DNA from: Mucilaginibacter sp. KACC 22773
Lineage (GTDB): Bacteria > Bacteroidota > Bacteroidia > Sphingobacteriales > Sphingobacteriaceae
Direction: 5' to 3'
Length of the DNA stretch: 64,000 nucleotides
Assembly: GCF_028736215.1 (NCBI RefSeq)
Contig: NZ_CP117883.1
Location: forward strand, 7,477,738-7,541,737
Part shown: positions 50,605 to 59,397 of the stretch, one piece after another
Position numbering within the stretch: the stretch's first letter is position 1
Layout: each line of letters opens with the position of its first letter
Made by a program: the position numbers and the translations under genes
The notes under the pieces: generated by a model
Told to the model about the DNA's origin: nothing
Seen by the model: only the letters and a program-made list of their open reading frames with translations
Database searches by the model: none

Positions 50605-51318
50605 CTAATAATAATACACATTCTCCTGCGCATGAGCGGTCAGCTTTTTTGAATCGGTAGCTGCCGAGAGGCCCTGCACCCAGATGGTGTTGAGCGTTTT
50701 GTTTTTGATTTGCACATCGGTTAGGGTATACAACACCGTAGCTGTACCTGCCTTATGGATTTCGAAGGTGTAGGTATTGCCGCCGTTAACGGTAACAAAA
50801 GGGCTGTACTGTTTGTAGCTTTTTGCCGAAGCCAGGGTAGCGCCTGCTTTAACAACCAGGTCGAGCGCCTGGTTATCGGGGCTCAGATTAACAAAGCGCA
50901 CGCCGGCCTTGCCTTCATCCGGTACGCCTACCGAATCGGGGATAACCAATATATTGGGGGTACTTACCACATTGGCCAGAAATACCGAGTAAAGTTTATT
51001 GGCCTTGAAAGTGGCGGTATCGCTGATTATTTTCTGATTGCTGGCGCCTACATAAAATGTGATGGTGCGTTTGCCGGTATAGGCGTTAATATAATCGAGG
51101 CTCTCGCCGCTTTTGATGTAAAAATTATTGGCCCGGTTTTGGTCAAGGAAAAAATCAACAGGCTGGGCATCGGGCGAAGCGTTGATTGCCGAAACCAAAG
51201 CCACTTTAGGCGCAATGTATTGGTGGTTATCGTCGTTTTTAAGGCACGATGTTAAAGAAACCGCAAGCAAACATATCATCCCGATCATGCCTGCCCTTTG
51301 TGTAAAAATTTGCTTCAT
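50605..51318 (-). CDS. DUF4397 lipoprotein
   Basis: 237 aa. Leader ends SLTSC (C25). Two Ig-like DUF4397 modules follow: VALVSAINASPDAQPVDFFLDQ (about 38-60, to 130) and AGVRFVNLSPDNQALDLVVK (about 138 onward). The family is found on bacterial surfaces, role unknown. The stop TAA sits at the right end of a GAGTGGTTG palindrome, and the glnS gene lies upstream on the same strand, with a terminator between. Confidence 0.88.
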   Translation of the reverse strand: MKQIFTQRAGMIGMICLLAVSLTSCLKNDDNHQYIAPKVALVSAINASPDAQPVDFFLDQNRANNFYIKSGESLDYINAYTGKRTITFYVGASNQKIISDTATFKANKLYSVFLANVVSTPNILVIPDSVGVPDEGKAGVRFVNLSPDNQALDLVVKAGATLASAKSYKQYSPFVTVNGGNTYTFEIHKAGTATVLYTLTDVQIKNKTLNTIWVQGLSAATDSKKLTAHAQENVYYY

Positions 51319-51410
51319 AGTAATGGTTAGTAAATATATATAAAACCATTACGGATGTTTTTTTGCAAACGCTACAAGCGGTATAGATTTGAGGTTAAAG
51401 CAGAAAGGCA

Positions 51411-51432
51411 AAAGATGGCTTCGGCCATCTTT
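51411..51432 (-). terminator. Intrinsic hairpin after glnS
   Basis: AAAGATGGC (51411-51419) and GCCATCTTT (51424-51432), perfect 9-bp stem with a UUCG loop on the plus strand (CGAA on the minus strand), just downstream of the glnS stop. Confidence 0.8.
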
Positions 51433-51448
51433 AACCTTTCCATTGTCT

Positions 51449-53107
51449 TTATTTCTTCACCCAGCCATCTTTTAGGGTAACTGTTCTGTTAAATACCAGT
51501 TTAGCGCTGGTTGAGTATTTATCCAGTGTGAAATATCCTTTACGCATGAACTGTACAGCGGTGCCGGGTGTGGCGTTGGCCAGGTCGGGTTCAATATAGG
51601 CCGTTGGGATAATGTGCAGGCTGTTTGGGTTAATGTAATCCTTAAAGTCGCCTTCCTCGCTTTGTGGGTTCTCTACCTGGAAAAGGCGGTCGTACAGCCT
51701 TACTTCGGCAGTTTTGGCGTGTGGTACGCTCACCCAATGGATGGTGCCCTTCACGTTGATGCCGCTGGTATCGTTACCCGATTTTGATTCGGGCAGGTAG
51801 CTGCAATGAATTTCGGTTATGTTGCCATCGGCATCCTTCACAAAACTATCGCAACGGATGATGTAGGCATTTTTGAGCCTCACCATTAGCCCCACGCCCA
51901 GGCGGAAGAATTTCTTGGACGGCACTTCCATAAAGTCTTCCCGCTCAATCCAAAGTTCGCGGCTGAATGGAAACTCGCGGCTGCCGTCGCCATCTTCGGC
52001 CTCGGGGTTGTTTTCGCCATGCATAATCTCCACCTCGCCTTCGGGGTAGTTGGTCAGGATACACTTTATAGGGTCGAGCACGGCCATACGGCGCCATGCG
52101 GTTTTGTTCAGGTCTTCGCGGATACAGAATTCCAGCAGGCCAACATCAATCATATTTTCGCGTTTGGCTACGCCGATGCGTTCGCAAAACTCGCGGATAC
52201 TGGCAGGCGTATACCCCCGGCGGCGCAGGCCGCTAATGGTAGGCATGCGTGGGTCGTCCCAGCCGTCAACATGGTTTTCAACCACCAGTTGCAGCAGCTT
52301 GCGCTTGCTCATTACGGTGTAGTTGAGGTTAAGGCGGGCAAACTCGTATTGTTTTGACGGGAAGATGCTCAATTGCTCAATAAACCAATCGTACAGTGCC
52401 CGGTGGGGTATAAACTCCAGCGTACAAATAGAGTGGGTTATCTGCTCAATAGCATCTGATTGGCCGTGGGCAAAATCGTACATAGGGTATATGCACCAGG
52501 CATCGCCGGTACGGTGGTGATGGGCATGCTTAATGCGGTACATCAAAGGGTCGCGCAGGTGCATGTTGGGTGCAGCAAGGTCAACCTTGGCACGCAGTAC
52601 TTTGGCGCCATCGGGGTATTTGCCGGCTTTCATATCGGCAAACAGCTCCAAATTTTCCTCAACAGAGCGGCTGCGGTACTGGTTGGGTACACCGGGCTCG
52701 GTAGGGGTGCCTTTTTGGTGGGCAATTTCTTCGGCAGTGCTATCATCAACATAAGCCAGGTTGGCTTTAATAAGCGTTACCGCAAACTCATATAGCTGGT
52801 CGAAATAGTCGGAAGCGTACAGTTCTTCGGCCCAGTTAAAGCCCAGCCATTTAACATCTTCCTTAATGCTGTCAACGTATTCCACATCCTCTTTAACAGG
52901 GTTGGTATCATCAAAACGCAGGTTGGTTTTGCCATTGTATTTTTGGGCCAAACCAAAGTTAAGGCAAATAGATTTGGCGTGGCCAATATGCAGGTAACCA
53001 TTAGGCTCGGGCGGGAAACGGGTTAATACCCGGCCATTGTGCTTGCCGTTTGCTATATCTTCTTCAACAATTTCTTCTATAAAGTTCAGTGATCTTTCTT
53101 CGCTCAT
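51449..53107 (-). CDS. glnS: Glutamine--tRNA ligase
   Basis: 552 aa from the ATG at 53107; the longer frame adds 41 residues of poor coding quality. Class I signature PPEPNGYLHIGH (32-43) and KMSKS-like VMSKRKL near 265. RFDDTNP (after HIGH) and GWDDPRMPTISGLRRRGYTP fit GlnRS specifically, and the C-terminal beta-barrel anticodon domain is present (about 340-552). It charges tRNA-Gln with glutamine directly, so this organism does not depend on the amidotransferase route for Gln. Single gene, followed by a terminator. Confidence 0.96.
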   Translation of the reverse strand: MSEERSLNFIEEIVEEDIANGKHNGRVLTRFPPEPNGYLHIGHAKSICLNFGLAQKYNGKTNLRFDDTNPVKEDVEYVDSIKEDVKWLGFNWAEELYASDYFDQLYEFAVTLIKANLAYVDDSTAEEIAHQKGTPTEPGVPNQYRSRSVEENLELFADMKAGKYPDGAKVLRAKVDLAAPNMHLRDPLMYRIKHAHHHRTGDAWCIYPMYDFAHGQSDAIEQITHSICTLEFIPHRALYDWFIEQLSIFPSKQYEFARLNLNYTVMSKRKLLQLVVENHVDGWDDPRMPTISGLRRRGYTPASIREFCERIGVAKRENMIDVGLLEFCIREDLNKTAWRRMAVLDPIKCILTNYPEGEVEIMHGENNPEAEDGDGSREFPFSRELWIEREDFMEVPSKKFFRLGVGLMVRLKNAYIIRCDSFVKDADGNITEIHCSYLPESKSGNDTSGINVKGTIHWVSVPHAKTAEVRLYDRLFQVENPQSEEGDFKDYINPNSLHIIPTAYIEPDLANATPGTAVQFMRKGYFTLDKYSTSAKLVFNRTVTLKDGWVKK

Positions 53108-53129
53108 AGGGCAAAAATAATAAAAAAAA

Positions 53130-53262
53130 GCCCCCTCCGCCCCCTTAATGGGTGAACTTAAATAAAATACAAATGGAAGGAAATATCGAATAATGAATTT
53201 AGAATATCCAACACCGAATTTTTCCTTCATTATCCGGTATTGGATATTTGGCGTTCGATATT
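53130..53262. repeat. Intergenic palindrome sharing the core of 12983-13063
   Basis: AATATCGAATAATGAA (53182-53197) pairs in part with GGCGTTCGATATT (53250-53262), with AATATCCAACACCGAA in between, just as at 12983. Left flank carries AGCCCCCTCCGCCCCCTTAA (outer-layer-like) but no CAATGCTATT shell. Lies between divergent glnS and the TM2 gene. Confidence 0.75.
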
Positions 53263-53351
53263 AAATCGCCCCGCAGATACAGGATAGCCTATTGTTTTTA
53301 GCGGAAAAACATTAAATTTGAAAAACCGCTAACATCAAACCCTACGCCCCA

Positions 53352-53714
53352 ATGAATATGCAACAAGGCAATTACATGAACTTTCAGGATATGACGCCCG
53401 AGGAGATGGCCTTTTTACAACAAGCTACAGCAAACCTCAACGAAAGCCAAACCAATTATTTTTACATGGTTTACAGCAGCAAAAGGAAATCGGCACAGGA
53501 AATTATGTTGTTTACGCTGTTGGGATTTGTTGGCTTTGCCGGCATACATCGGTTTGTGTTAGGTCAGATTGGAATGGGGTTTGTGTACTTTTTTACCGGT
53601 GGATTTTGCGCGATAGGAACAATTGTTGACCTGGTGAACAATAAATCGCTTGTATTAAAGTATAATAAAGAGATGGCTTATGACAGCCACCGGATGGCGT
53701 TAATGACGCCTTAA
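53352..53714 (+). CDS. TM2 domain membrane protein
   Basis: 120 aa. A soluble N-terminal part (1-48, Gln/Asn-rich, ATANLNESQTNYFYMVY) is followed by the TM2 domain: charged start KRKSAQEIML, hydrophobic hairpin (about 52-90) with GFVGFAGIHRFVLGQIGMG and YFFTGGFCAIGTIVDLV. TM2 proteins are small two-span membrane proteins; in Bacteroidota the function is unknown. The ATG at 53352 is preferred; an ATG nine bases on is possible. The Nif3 gene follows 31 bases on with its own -7 box. Confidence 0.87.
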   Translation: MNMQQGNYMNFQDMTPEEMAFLQQATANLNESQTNYFYMVYSSKRKSAQEIMLFTLLGFVGFAGIHRFVLGQIGMGFVYFFTGGFCAIGTIVDLVNNKSLVLKYNKEMAYDSHRMALMTP

Positions 53715-53734
53715 ACCAAGACCATACTTATTTC

Positions 53735-53742
53735 TATATTTG
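53735..53742 (+). promoter_or_regulatory. -7 box TATATTTG, three bases before an ATG
   Basis: Exact TAnnTTTG. With a start point four to seven bases after the box, the nif3-like message would be leaderless. Confidence 0.5.
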
Positions 53743-53745
53743 TTC

Positions 53746-54843
53746 ATGAAACTATCCGCACTTACTGCTTACCTTGAAAGCCTTGCGCCGCTCGTTTACC
53801 AGGAGGATTATGATAATGCAGGCCTTATTGTAGGCCATCCCGACCAGGAAATATCCCAGGCGCTGCTATCTTTAGACTGTACTGAAGCGGTTGTTGACGA
53901 AGCTATTGCTACAGGCTGCCAGCTAATTATATCCCATCACCCCATAGTTTTCAGGGGATTAAAGAAATTTAACAGTAAAACATACGTAGAGCGTGTTGTT
54001 GAAAAAGCCATTCGCAAGGGTATAGCCCTGTATGCTATTCATACCAACCTTGATAATGTAATGCACGGGGTTAACAACCGCATATGCGATACCCTTGGCC
54101 TTAAAAACTGCCGTATATTGCTGCCCAAGCATAACCTGATTAAAAAGCTGGTTACCTTTGTACCCCACAGCCATGCCGATGCCGTGCGCGAAGCTTTGTT
54201 TGCAGCCGGGGCCGGTAATATTGGCAATTACAGCGAAGTTAGCTTTAACGCCGAGGGAACAGGTACATTTAAAGGGAATGAATTAACGGTGCCTCATGTA
54301 GGCGAGCCGGGCAAACGCCACCGCGAAAGCGAGGTTTGTATTCAAACCGTTTACCCCGCCAACCTGGAGAGTAAAATAATAATGGCCCTGATACTGGCCC
54401 ACCCCTACGAAGAGGTGGCTTATGACCTGTACAGCTTAACCAACCAAAACCAACAGGTAGGTTCAGGTATGATTGGCGAGCTGGAAGTGCCCACCAACCA
54501 GGAATCCTTTTTGTTTCATGTAAAAGATAAGATGCGCACGCACGTAATAAGGCATACCGCTTTTACCCACAAACCCATCAAAAAAGTGGCTGTTTGCGGG
54601 GGCTCGGGAGGCTTTTTACTGAAGCATGCCATAGCCGCCGGAGCCGACATTTTCATCACCTCCGACTACAAGTATCACGAGTTTTTTGACGCCGGAGGAA
54701 AGATAGTGATTGCCGATATCGGACACTTTGAGAGTGAACAATTTACGGTGCAATTATTGTATGAAATAATTAGAAAAAAATTCCCTATCTTTGCCGTCCG
54801 TTTAACAGAAGTAAATACAAACCCCGTCAAATATTTTATTTAA
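53746..54843 (+). CDS. Nif3-like dinuclear metal centre protein (DUF34)
   Basis: 365 aa from the ATG at 53746 (a TTG six bases earlier is inside the -7 box). Metal ligands H64 and H65 in ISHHPIVF, D103 in NLDNV, and GHFESEQ near the C-terminus. The size exceeds the 250-residue short form because of an inserted domain in the middle (about 135-235, PII-like fold in known structures). Function: hexameric metal-binding, probably a GTP cyclohydrolase-like or NAD-related hydrolase; unproven. Stop TAA overlaps the next ATG (TAATG), so the zinc-ribbon gene is coupled. Confidence 0.93.
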   Translation: MKLSALTAYLESLAPLVYQEDYDNAGLIVGHPDQEISQALLSLDCTEAVVDEAIATGCQLIISHHPIVFRGLKKFNSKTYVERVVEKAIRKGIALYAIHTNLDNVMHGVNNRICDTLGLKNCRILLPKHNLIKKLVTFVPHSHADAVREALFAAGAGNIGNYSEVSFNAEGTGTFKGNELTVPHVGEPGKRHRESEVCIQTVYPANLESKIIMALILAHPYEEVAYDLYSLTNQNQQVGSGMIGELEVPTNQESFLFHVKDKMRTHVIRHTAFTHKPIKKVAVCGGSGGFLLKHAIAAGADIFITSDYKYHEFFDAGGKIVIADIGHFESEQFTVQLLYEIIRKKFPIFAVRLTEVNTNPVKYFI

Positions 54844-55586
54844 TGGAACAAACCGTAGAACAGAAGCTTAAAGCTTTATACGAACTCCAAACCATCCACA
54901 CCAAAATTGACAGAATACGCCAGGTACGTGGCGAGCTGCCAATGGAAGTTGCCGATCTGGAAGATGATGTTGCAGGCCTTGAAACCCGCATACAGAAAAT
55001 CAAATATGAGCTGGATGATGTAGAGGATGAGATTGTAACCCGCAAAAACCTGATCAAAGATGCTCAGGCCAACATCAAAAAATACGAAGCGCAACTTAAC
55101 GAAGTTAAGAACAACCGCGAGTATGATGCGATATCAAAAGAAATTGAGATACAAGGATTAGATATACAGGTAAGCGAGAAGAAGATAAGGGAGTATGGTT
55201 TCGAGATAACTTCAAAAACCCAGGTATACGAAAAAGCCCTTGCCGATCTGGAAGCACGCAAGAACGATCTTGATGCCAAAAAAGATGAGTTAGGTGTTAT
55301 TACCGCCGAAACTGAGAAAGAAGAGAACGACCTTGTTGCCCAGGCAGAAAAGGCTATCCCGAATATTGAAGAGCGTTTATTTACAGCTTATACCCGTTTG
55401 CGCCAAAATGCAAAAAATGGTTTAGCGGTAGTAACCATTCAGCGCGATTCATGTTCTGGTTGTTTTAACCAAATCCCGCCTCAGCGCCAGTCGGATATCC
55501 GTCAGCGCAAAAAGATCATCGTTTGCGAACATTGCGGACGTATCCTGGTTGATGAGCAAATGGCCTTAGAAGCCGAAACTGTATAA
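54843..55586 (+). CDS. Coiled-coil C4-type zinc-ribbon protein
   Basis: 247 aa: a long coiled coil (about 5-180) followed by a C-terminal zinc ribbon with CSGCFNQIPPQ and CEHCGRIL (about 203-230). The family (zf-RING_7/CT398-type) is always found next to Nif3 in Bacteroidota. It may link to nucleic acids or to sigma-54 and secretion parts in other groups; here the role is open. Translationally coupled to the nif3-like gene and followed by a terminator. Confidence 0.92.
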   Translation: MEQTVEQKLKALYELQTIHTKIDRIRQVRGELPMEVADLEDDVAGLETRIQKIKYELDDVEDEIVTRKNLIKDAQANIKKYEAQLNEVKNNREYDAISKEIEIQGLDIQVSEKKIREYGFEITSKTQVYEKALADLEARKNDLDAKKDELGVITAETEKEENDLVAQAEKAIPNIEERLFTAYTRLRQNAKNGLAVVTIQRDSCSGCFNQIPPQRQSDIRQRKKIIVCEHCGRILVDEQMALEAETV

Positions 55587-55610
55587 GCAAACCACTTATA
55601 AAATTAATAT

Positions 55611-55638
55611 AAAAGGCATCTTAGGGGTGCCTTTTTTT
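55611..55638 (+). terminator. Intrinsic terminator after the zinc-ribbon gene
   Basis: AAAAGGCA (55611-55618) and TGCCTTTT (55628-55635), loop of nine, then TTT. Confidence 0.88.
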
Positions 55639-55653
55639 GTTAACTGAGTTTTT

Positions 55654-56028
55654 ATGAGAAGATCAAGGCTGCTTTATTTTACAATCATTATAGCTACCAT
55701 AATTACGGGACTGCTTTCCCGGCATTTTAAAAGCATCCCGCTGTTTATTGGCGATATCCTTTGGGCGCTAATGGTTTATTTTATCGTGAGCTTCCTGTTT
55801 ATCAATAAGCCTATAAAAGTAGTGGTTATTGCCAGCCTGTTGTTTTGCTTCGCTATAGAGTTCAGCCAGCTTTATAAAGCGCCCTGGATAAATGATTTGA
55901 GGCATACGCTGTTTGGTAAGCTTGTTTTAGGCGCAGGCTTTTTATGGAGCGATTTGTTGTGTTATGTAGTTGGTGTGGGGATAGGTTGTATTGTTGACTT
56001 TTACATGCTTGAAAAAACTCCAAAATAG
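55654..56028 (+). CDS. DUF2809 membrane protein
   Basis: 124 aa with four hydrophobic segments (about 6-22, 28-48, 52-70, 92-115). LLSRHFKSIPLFIGDILWALMVYF and AIEFSQLYKAPWINDLRHTLFG are DUF2809 hallmarks. Small inner-membrane protein, function unknown. It lies 16 bases past a terminator, so it has its own promoter or reads through. The convergent radical SAM gene ends two bases after its stop. Confidence 0.9.
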   Translation: MRRSRLLYFTIIIATIITGLLSRHFKSIPLFIGDILWALMVYFIVSFLFINKPIKVVVIASLLFCFAIEFSQLYKAPWINDLRHTLFGKLVLGAGFLWSDLLCYVVGVGIGCIVDFYMLEKTPK

Positions 56029-56029
56029 C

Positions 56030-57100
56030 TTAAAACATACTCGTCTGCTTCCCCTTCCTTGGCACAAATAAGGTATAGTCATACTCCGGCATCTCCCGGC
56101 CATCTAAAAAGCGGTTACAGGCCATCCTGAACATCTGGTGGATGGATTCGGCTACCTTCCCTTCGCCGCTCATGCGCCTGCCAAAGTCACTATCATTGAG
56201 GTTGCCGTCGTGGCAGGAGCGAATCATGTTCAACACCTTTTCGGCACGGTTGGGGAAAGCTTTATAAATCCAGTCGCTAAATAAATCGGCAATACTCCCG
56301 TTAAGGCGCACTATTGTAAATCCGGCAGCCAAAGCGCCCCTATCGGCTGCAGCCTTGATAATATTAGGGACTTCGTTACTGTTAAGCCCCGGAATAATAG
56401 GCGCTGCCATTACCCTTACCGGAATGCCTTTTTCTGAGAGCTTTTGAACAACGGCCAGCCTACCGGTCGCGGTAACCGTTCTTGGCTCCAGTTTTTGGCG
56501 AAGCTGTTCGTCAAGGGAAGTAATTGATACGTTAACATGAACCAGGTTCATGGCTGCCAGTTCGGTTAAAATATCCAGATCGCGCAGTACCAGGTTGTTT
56601 TTGGTGATGATGGCTACCGGGTTTTTGTATTTCAGGAAAACCTCCAGCAACCTCCGGGTAATTTTCAAATCGCGTTCAATGGGCTGATAACAATCGGTAT
56701 TGCCCGATAGCAGTATGCATACGGGCTTATAATTCTTTTTATTAAAATATTGCTCAAGCAATTCAGGAGCGTTGCGCTTTACTATAATCTTACGTTCAAA
56801 ATCAAGACCCGCGCTAAAGCCGTAGTACTCATGCGTATTACGGGCATAACAGTAAATACAACCATGCTCGCAGCCCTGGTAGGGGTTTATGGAGTACATG
56901 TGGCTTAAATCGGGACTATTTGATTCGCTTACAATCTTTTTGGGGGTTTCTTCAAAAAGCTGCGTGGCGCTATTTTCAAGCAATGGCTCGTCAAGCCCTT
57001 CCACATGCTCGGCCACATATTTGCTTTTCAAAAATTTGTTGTGGGTATTAACCTGTGCCCCTCTGCCCTTAAAAAAAATGGGGTTATCCTCATGCGCCAT
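56030..57100 (-). CDS. PA0069-family radical SAM protein
   Basis: 356 aa. The 4Fe-4S triad CEHGCIYC (C77, C81, C84) and the sequence YSINPYQGCEHG before it are diagnostic for the PA0069/Rv2578c family. HEYYGFSAGLDFERKI and VSITSLDEQLRQKLEPR continue the TIM-barrel. The family resembles spore photoproduct lyase-like radical SAM enzymes; reaction unknown. A NarL-type regulator gene ends 30 bases upstream, on the same strand but probably separate. Confidence 0.93.
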   Translation of the reverse strand: MAHEDNPIFFKGRGAQVNTHNKFLKSKYVAEHVEGLDEPLLENSATQLFEETPKKIVSESNSPDLSHMYSINPYQGCEHGCIYCYARNTHEYYGFSAGLDFERKIIVKRNAPELLEQYFNKKNYKPVCILLSGNTDCYQPIERDLKITRRLLEVFLKYKNPVAIITKNNLVLRDLDILTELAAMNLVHVNVSITSLDEQLRQKLEPRTVTATGRLAVVQKLSEKGIPVRVMAAPIIPGLNSNEVPNIIKAAADRGALAAGFTIVRLNGSIADLFSDWIYKAFPNRAEKVLNMIRSCHDGNLNDSDFGRRMSGEGKVAESIHQMFRMACNRFLDGREMPEYDYTLFVPRKGKQTSMF

Positions 57101-57129
57101 AAGGCAAATTTGCTAAATAAATTAGCAAA

Positions 57130-57774
57130 TTACAAATCTATCAGCTTGTTTTTAATGCTGTATAAAACCAGTCCCACCCGGCTTTTTATCTGTAGTTTTT
57201 CAAACAGATGATCGCGGAAACTATCAACCGTACGCACGCTGATATTCATGGTGTCGGCAATCTCCTTATAGGTAAGTTCGGTGCTTGTAAGGCGCAGAAA
57301 TTCAATTTCGCGGGGGTTTAGCTGTACCTGGGCTTCCTTATCAATATTGAAATTATTTAACAGGTGGCGGGTAACAAAATCCGGGTAAAACAAGTCGCCT
57401 TCGCTTACTTTAATCAGCGCGCGTTCAAATTCATCCGGTTCGGCATCTTTTAGCAAATATCCTTTTACGCCAGCCCTTACCATTAATAGTACTTTCTCGG
57501 CATCTTCAAACATAGATAGGATAATGATGCGGATAGACGGATGATATTTGCGGAGCCACTGAGCGGTAGATATGCCGTCCATCACAGGCATATTAATATC
57601 AAGCAAAATAATATCGGGAACCATGCCAGAATCGATGCTTCGTATTAATTCCTGCCCGTGCGCGGCTTCAAATAGTATATTATAGCCGCCAAAGCTATCA
57701 ATGAGCGCTGCAATGCCACTCCTGAAAAGGCGATGATCATCTACCAGGGCTATTTGAATGGGTTTCGTTAGCAT
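57130..57774 (-). CDS. NarL/LuxR-type response regulator
   Basis: 214 aa from the ATG at 57774 (a TTG four codons earlier is less likely). Receiver with VDDHRLFRSG, phospho-acceptor D59 in IILLDINMPVMDG, K near 108 (GYLLKDAEP), and a LuxR-type HTH (about 145-214: LNPREIEFLRLTSTELTYKEIADTMNISVRTVDSFRDHLFEKL). Its start lies 37 bases inside the end of the histidine kinase gene, so the two are coupled and form a two-component system. Confidence 0.93.
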   Translation of the reverse strand: MLTKPIQIALVDDHRLFRSGIAALIDSFGGYNILFEAAHGQELIRSIDSGMVPDIILLDINMPVMDGISTAQWLRKYHPSIRIIILSMFEDAEKVLLMVRAGVKGYLLKDAEPDEFERALIKVSEGDLFYPDFVTRHLLNNFNIDKEAQVQLNPREIEFLRLTSTELTYKEIADTMNISVRTVDSFRDHLFEKLQIKSRVGLVLYSIKNKLIDL

Positions 57775-58570
57775 AATTTTCTTCAACCAGGGGGTTAAGT
57801 GATAACTTAATAGTACAGCCTTGTTTGAGCGAACTGGTTATAACAGCCTCTGCCCCAATCAAACCCGCCCTATTTTTCATGTTACGCAATCCCGATCCGC
57901 TTTTGTCGGTCAGCAATTCGGGTTGGAAACCTGCGCCATCATCTTCGATGGTCAAATTAAACATTTGTGCATTATAATACAAACCGATTTTTATGTTTGC
58001 TGCATCCGCATGTTTCAACGCGTTATTTAACGCCTCCTGAAATATCCTGAACAATACCAGTTCGCGCTGCTCGCCAAGGGTGTACATTTCGCCCTCAACG
58101 TTTAAATCCATATTAATAAGGCCGCTTTTGTTCACCCTTATCGCTTCCAGTTCCAGCGTTTTCACCAGGCCTAATGAGTTGATATGTTCAAAGCTTAAAC
58201 TTTTTGACAGGTTACGCAAATCTGTAATGGTTTGCGCAATAAGTTCGCGGCTGTCATTCAACTTTACCTTTTCCTCGCCGCCGAGTTTGTTGGCCAACAG
58301 GCCCATATTGAGTTTTACAAACGATAATACCTGTGTAATGTTATCATGCATCTCGCGGCTTACGTAGTTCAGGGTTTCTTCCTGTATTTCTATCCGGGTT
58401 TTTAACAACTCCTGTTTAAACGACGATTTCAGCTCGGCCTTCTCCATGGCATTCTTATTTTGTTTTTTTTGAAACATCAATAAAAAACCGACCATAAAAA
58501 ATCCCAGCAAAAGCAGTAACGCAGTACCGGCTATAATGATAAGGATAACTTCTTCGTCTTTGAAAAGCAT
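57737..58570 (-). CDS. NarX/DesK-type sensor histidine kinase
   Basis: 277 aa. One transmembrane segment (about 8-32), no external domain. HisKA_3 motif with H75 in VSREMHDNITQVLSFVKL, and ATPase domain with NNALKHADA, DDGAGF and GSGLRNMKNRAGLIGA. Paired with the overlapping NarL-type gene. Upstream lie two multi-span membrane proteins on the same strand that may serve as sensors, which would explain why the kinase has no sensing domain; that is inference. Confidence 0.92.
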   Translation of the reverse strand: MLFKDEEVILIIIAGTALLLLLGFFMVGFLLMFQKKQNKNAMEKAELKSSFKQELLKTRIEIQEETLNYVSREMHDNITQVLSFVKLNMGLLANKLGGEEKVKLNDSRELIAQTITDLRNLSKSLSFEHINSLGLVKTLELEAIRVNKSGLINMDLNVEGEMYTLGEQRELVLFRIFQEALNNALKHADAANIKIGLYYNAQMFNLTIEDDGAGFQPELLTDKSGSGLRNMKNRAGLIGAEAVITSSLKQGCTIKLSLNPLVEENYANETHSNSPGR

Positions 58571-58704
58571 AAAAAGGTTGTAGTTAAAGGAGGATTGAGC
58601 AATGGTTTTGAAATACCCGACTGCTCAATTGCAAGGATAAGAAAATAGCCGCTATTTTCATATTATATATAGCTCAAAAGTCCGACGAAAAAGACTTACG
58701 ACAT

Positions 58705-59382
58705 TTACGGGTTGGTTTTCATTTCTGACTGTTGTAAAGACAGCTTTGTTGCCTTCGATGAACAGTAAAAGGCATATAATAACAAAGCATAAAGCATCAA
58801 ATTAGCAAGCCCAGGAATAATTCGGGCTATCATTAAAAAGGAATGACTGTTTTTATATGCCATGAAGCTAAAGCATGAATAATAAAATGTTTTTGCAAGA
58901 AAATAAAAAAGCAAACCTGTAGCGACTAAAAAAGCTGGATGCCGTAAAAGAACAATTTGCCCCTCTGCTTTGTCCAATAGTTTATAATAATAAATTCCGA
59001 TTAACGAGAGAACAAATAGTGACTGAATCACCATAGCCAAGGTATTTAACTTCCAAAATCCTTGGATAAAAAGATTATCTATGATGGTTATTACTATAAC
59101 AATGCATACGTATTTATACACGGCGCTTTTATAACGTCGGTTTTTTTCGAGCGACGTAAAAAAATAAGTGTAAATTATAAACTCAAATAGCTCCTCGAAG
59201 TTTGCCAGCCAAGCGTTGGTATGATTAATTCTTGTCCAACCAAGCATGTCAGCAGATTCATACAGCACTCCTACGGATAAACAAATTAGAAAGATTTTTA
59301 AGGTTTTATCTATTTGTCTATAGGTATATATACAATACAAAAAAGCTGCAACTAGCGATACGCAATAAACATTGTATAACAT
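58705..59382 (-). CDS. Seven-span membrane protein, paralogue 1
   Basis: 225 aa with about seven hydrophobic segments (4-20, 30-48, 90-107, 115-133, 150-170, 185-205 among them). Shared with the next gene: NAWLANFEELFEFIIYTYFF, DNLFIQGFW, PGLANLMLYALLLYAF. No known family. AT-rich relative to neighbours. It lies 15 bases after its paralogue, so both are on one transcript. Signal-reception for the kinase downstream (136 bases away) is possible but unproven. Confidence 0.8.
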   Translation of the reverse strand: MLYNVYCVSLVAAFLYCIYTYRQIDKTLKIFLICLSVGVLYESADMLGWTRINHTNAWLANFEELFEFIIYTYFFTSLEKNRRYKSAVYKYVCIVIVITIIDNLFIQGFWKLNTLAMVIQSLFVLSLIGIYYYKLLDKAEGQIVLLRHPAFLVATGLLFYFLAKTFYYSCFSFMAYKNSHSFLMIARIIPGLANLMLYALLLYAFYCSSKATKLSLQQSEMKTNP

Positions 59383-59397
59383 TAGTATTAATACAAG

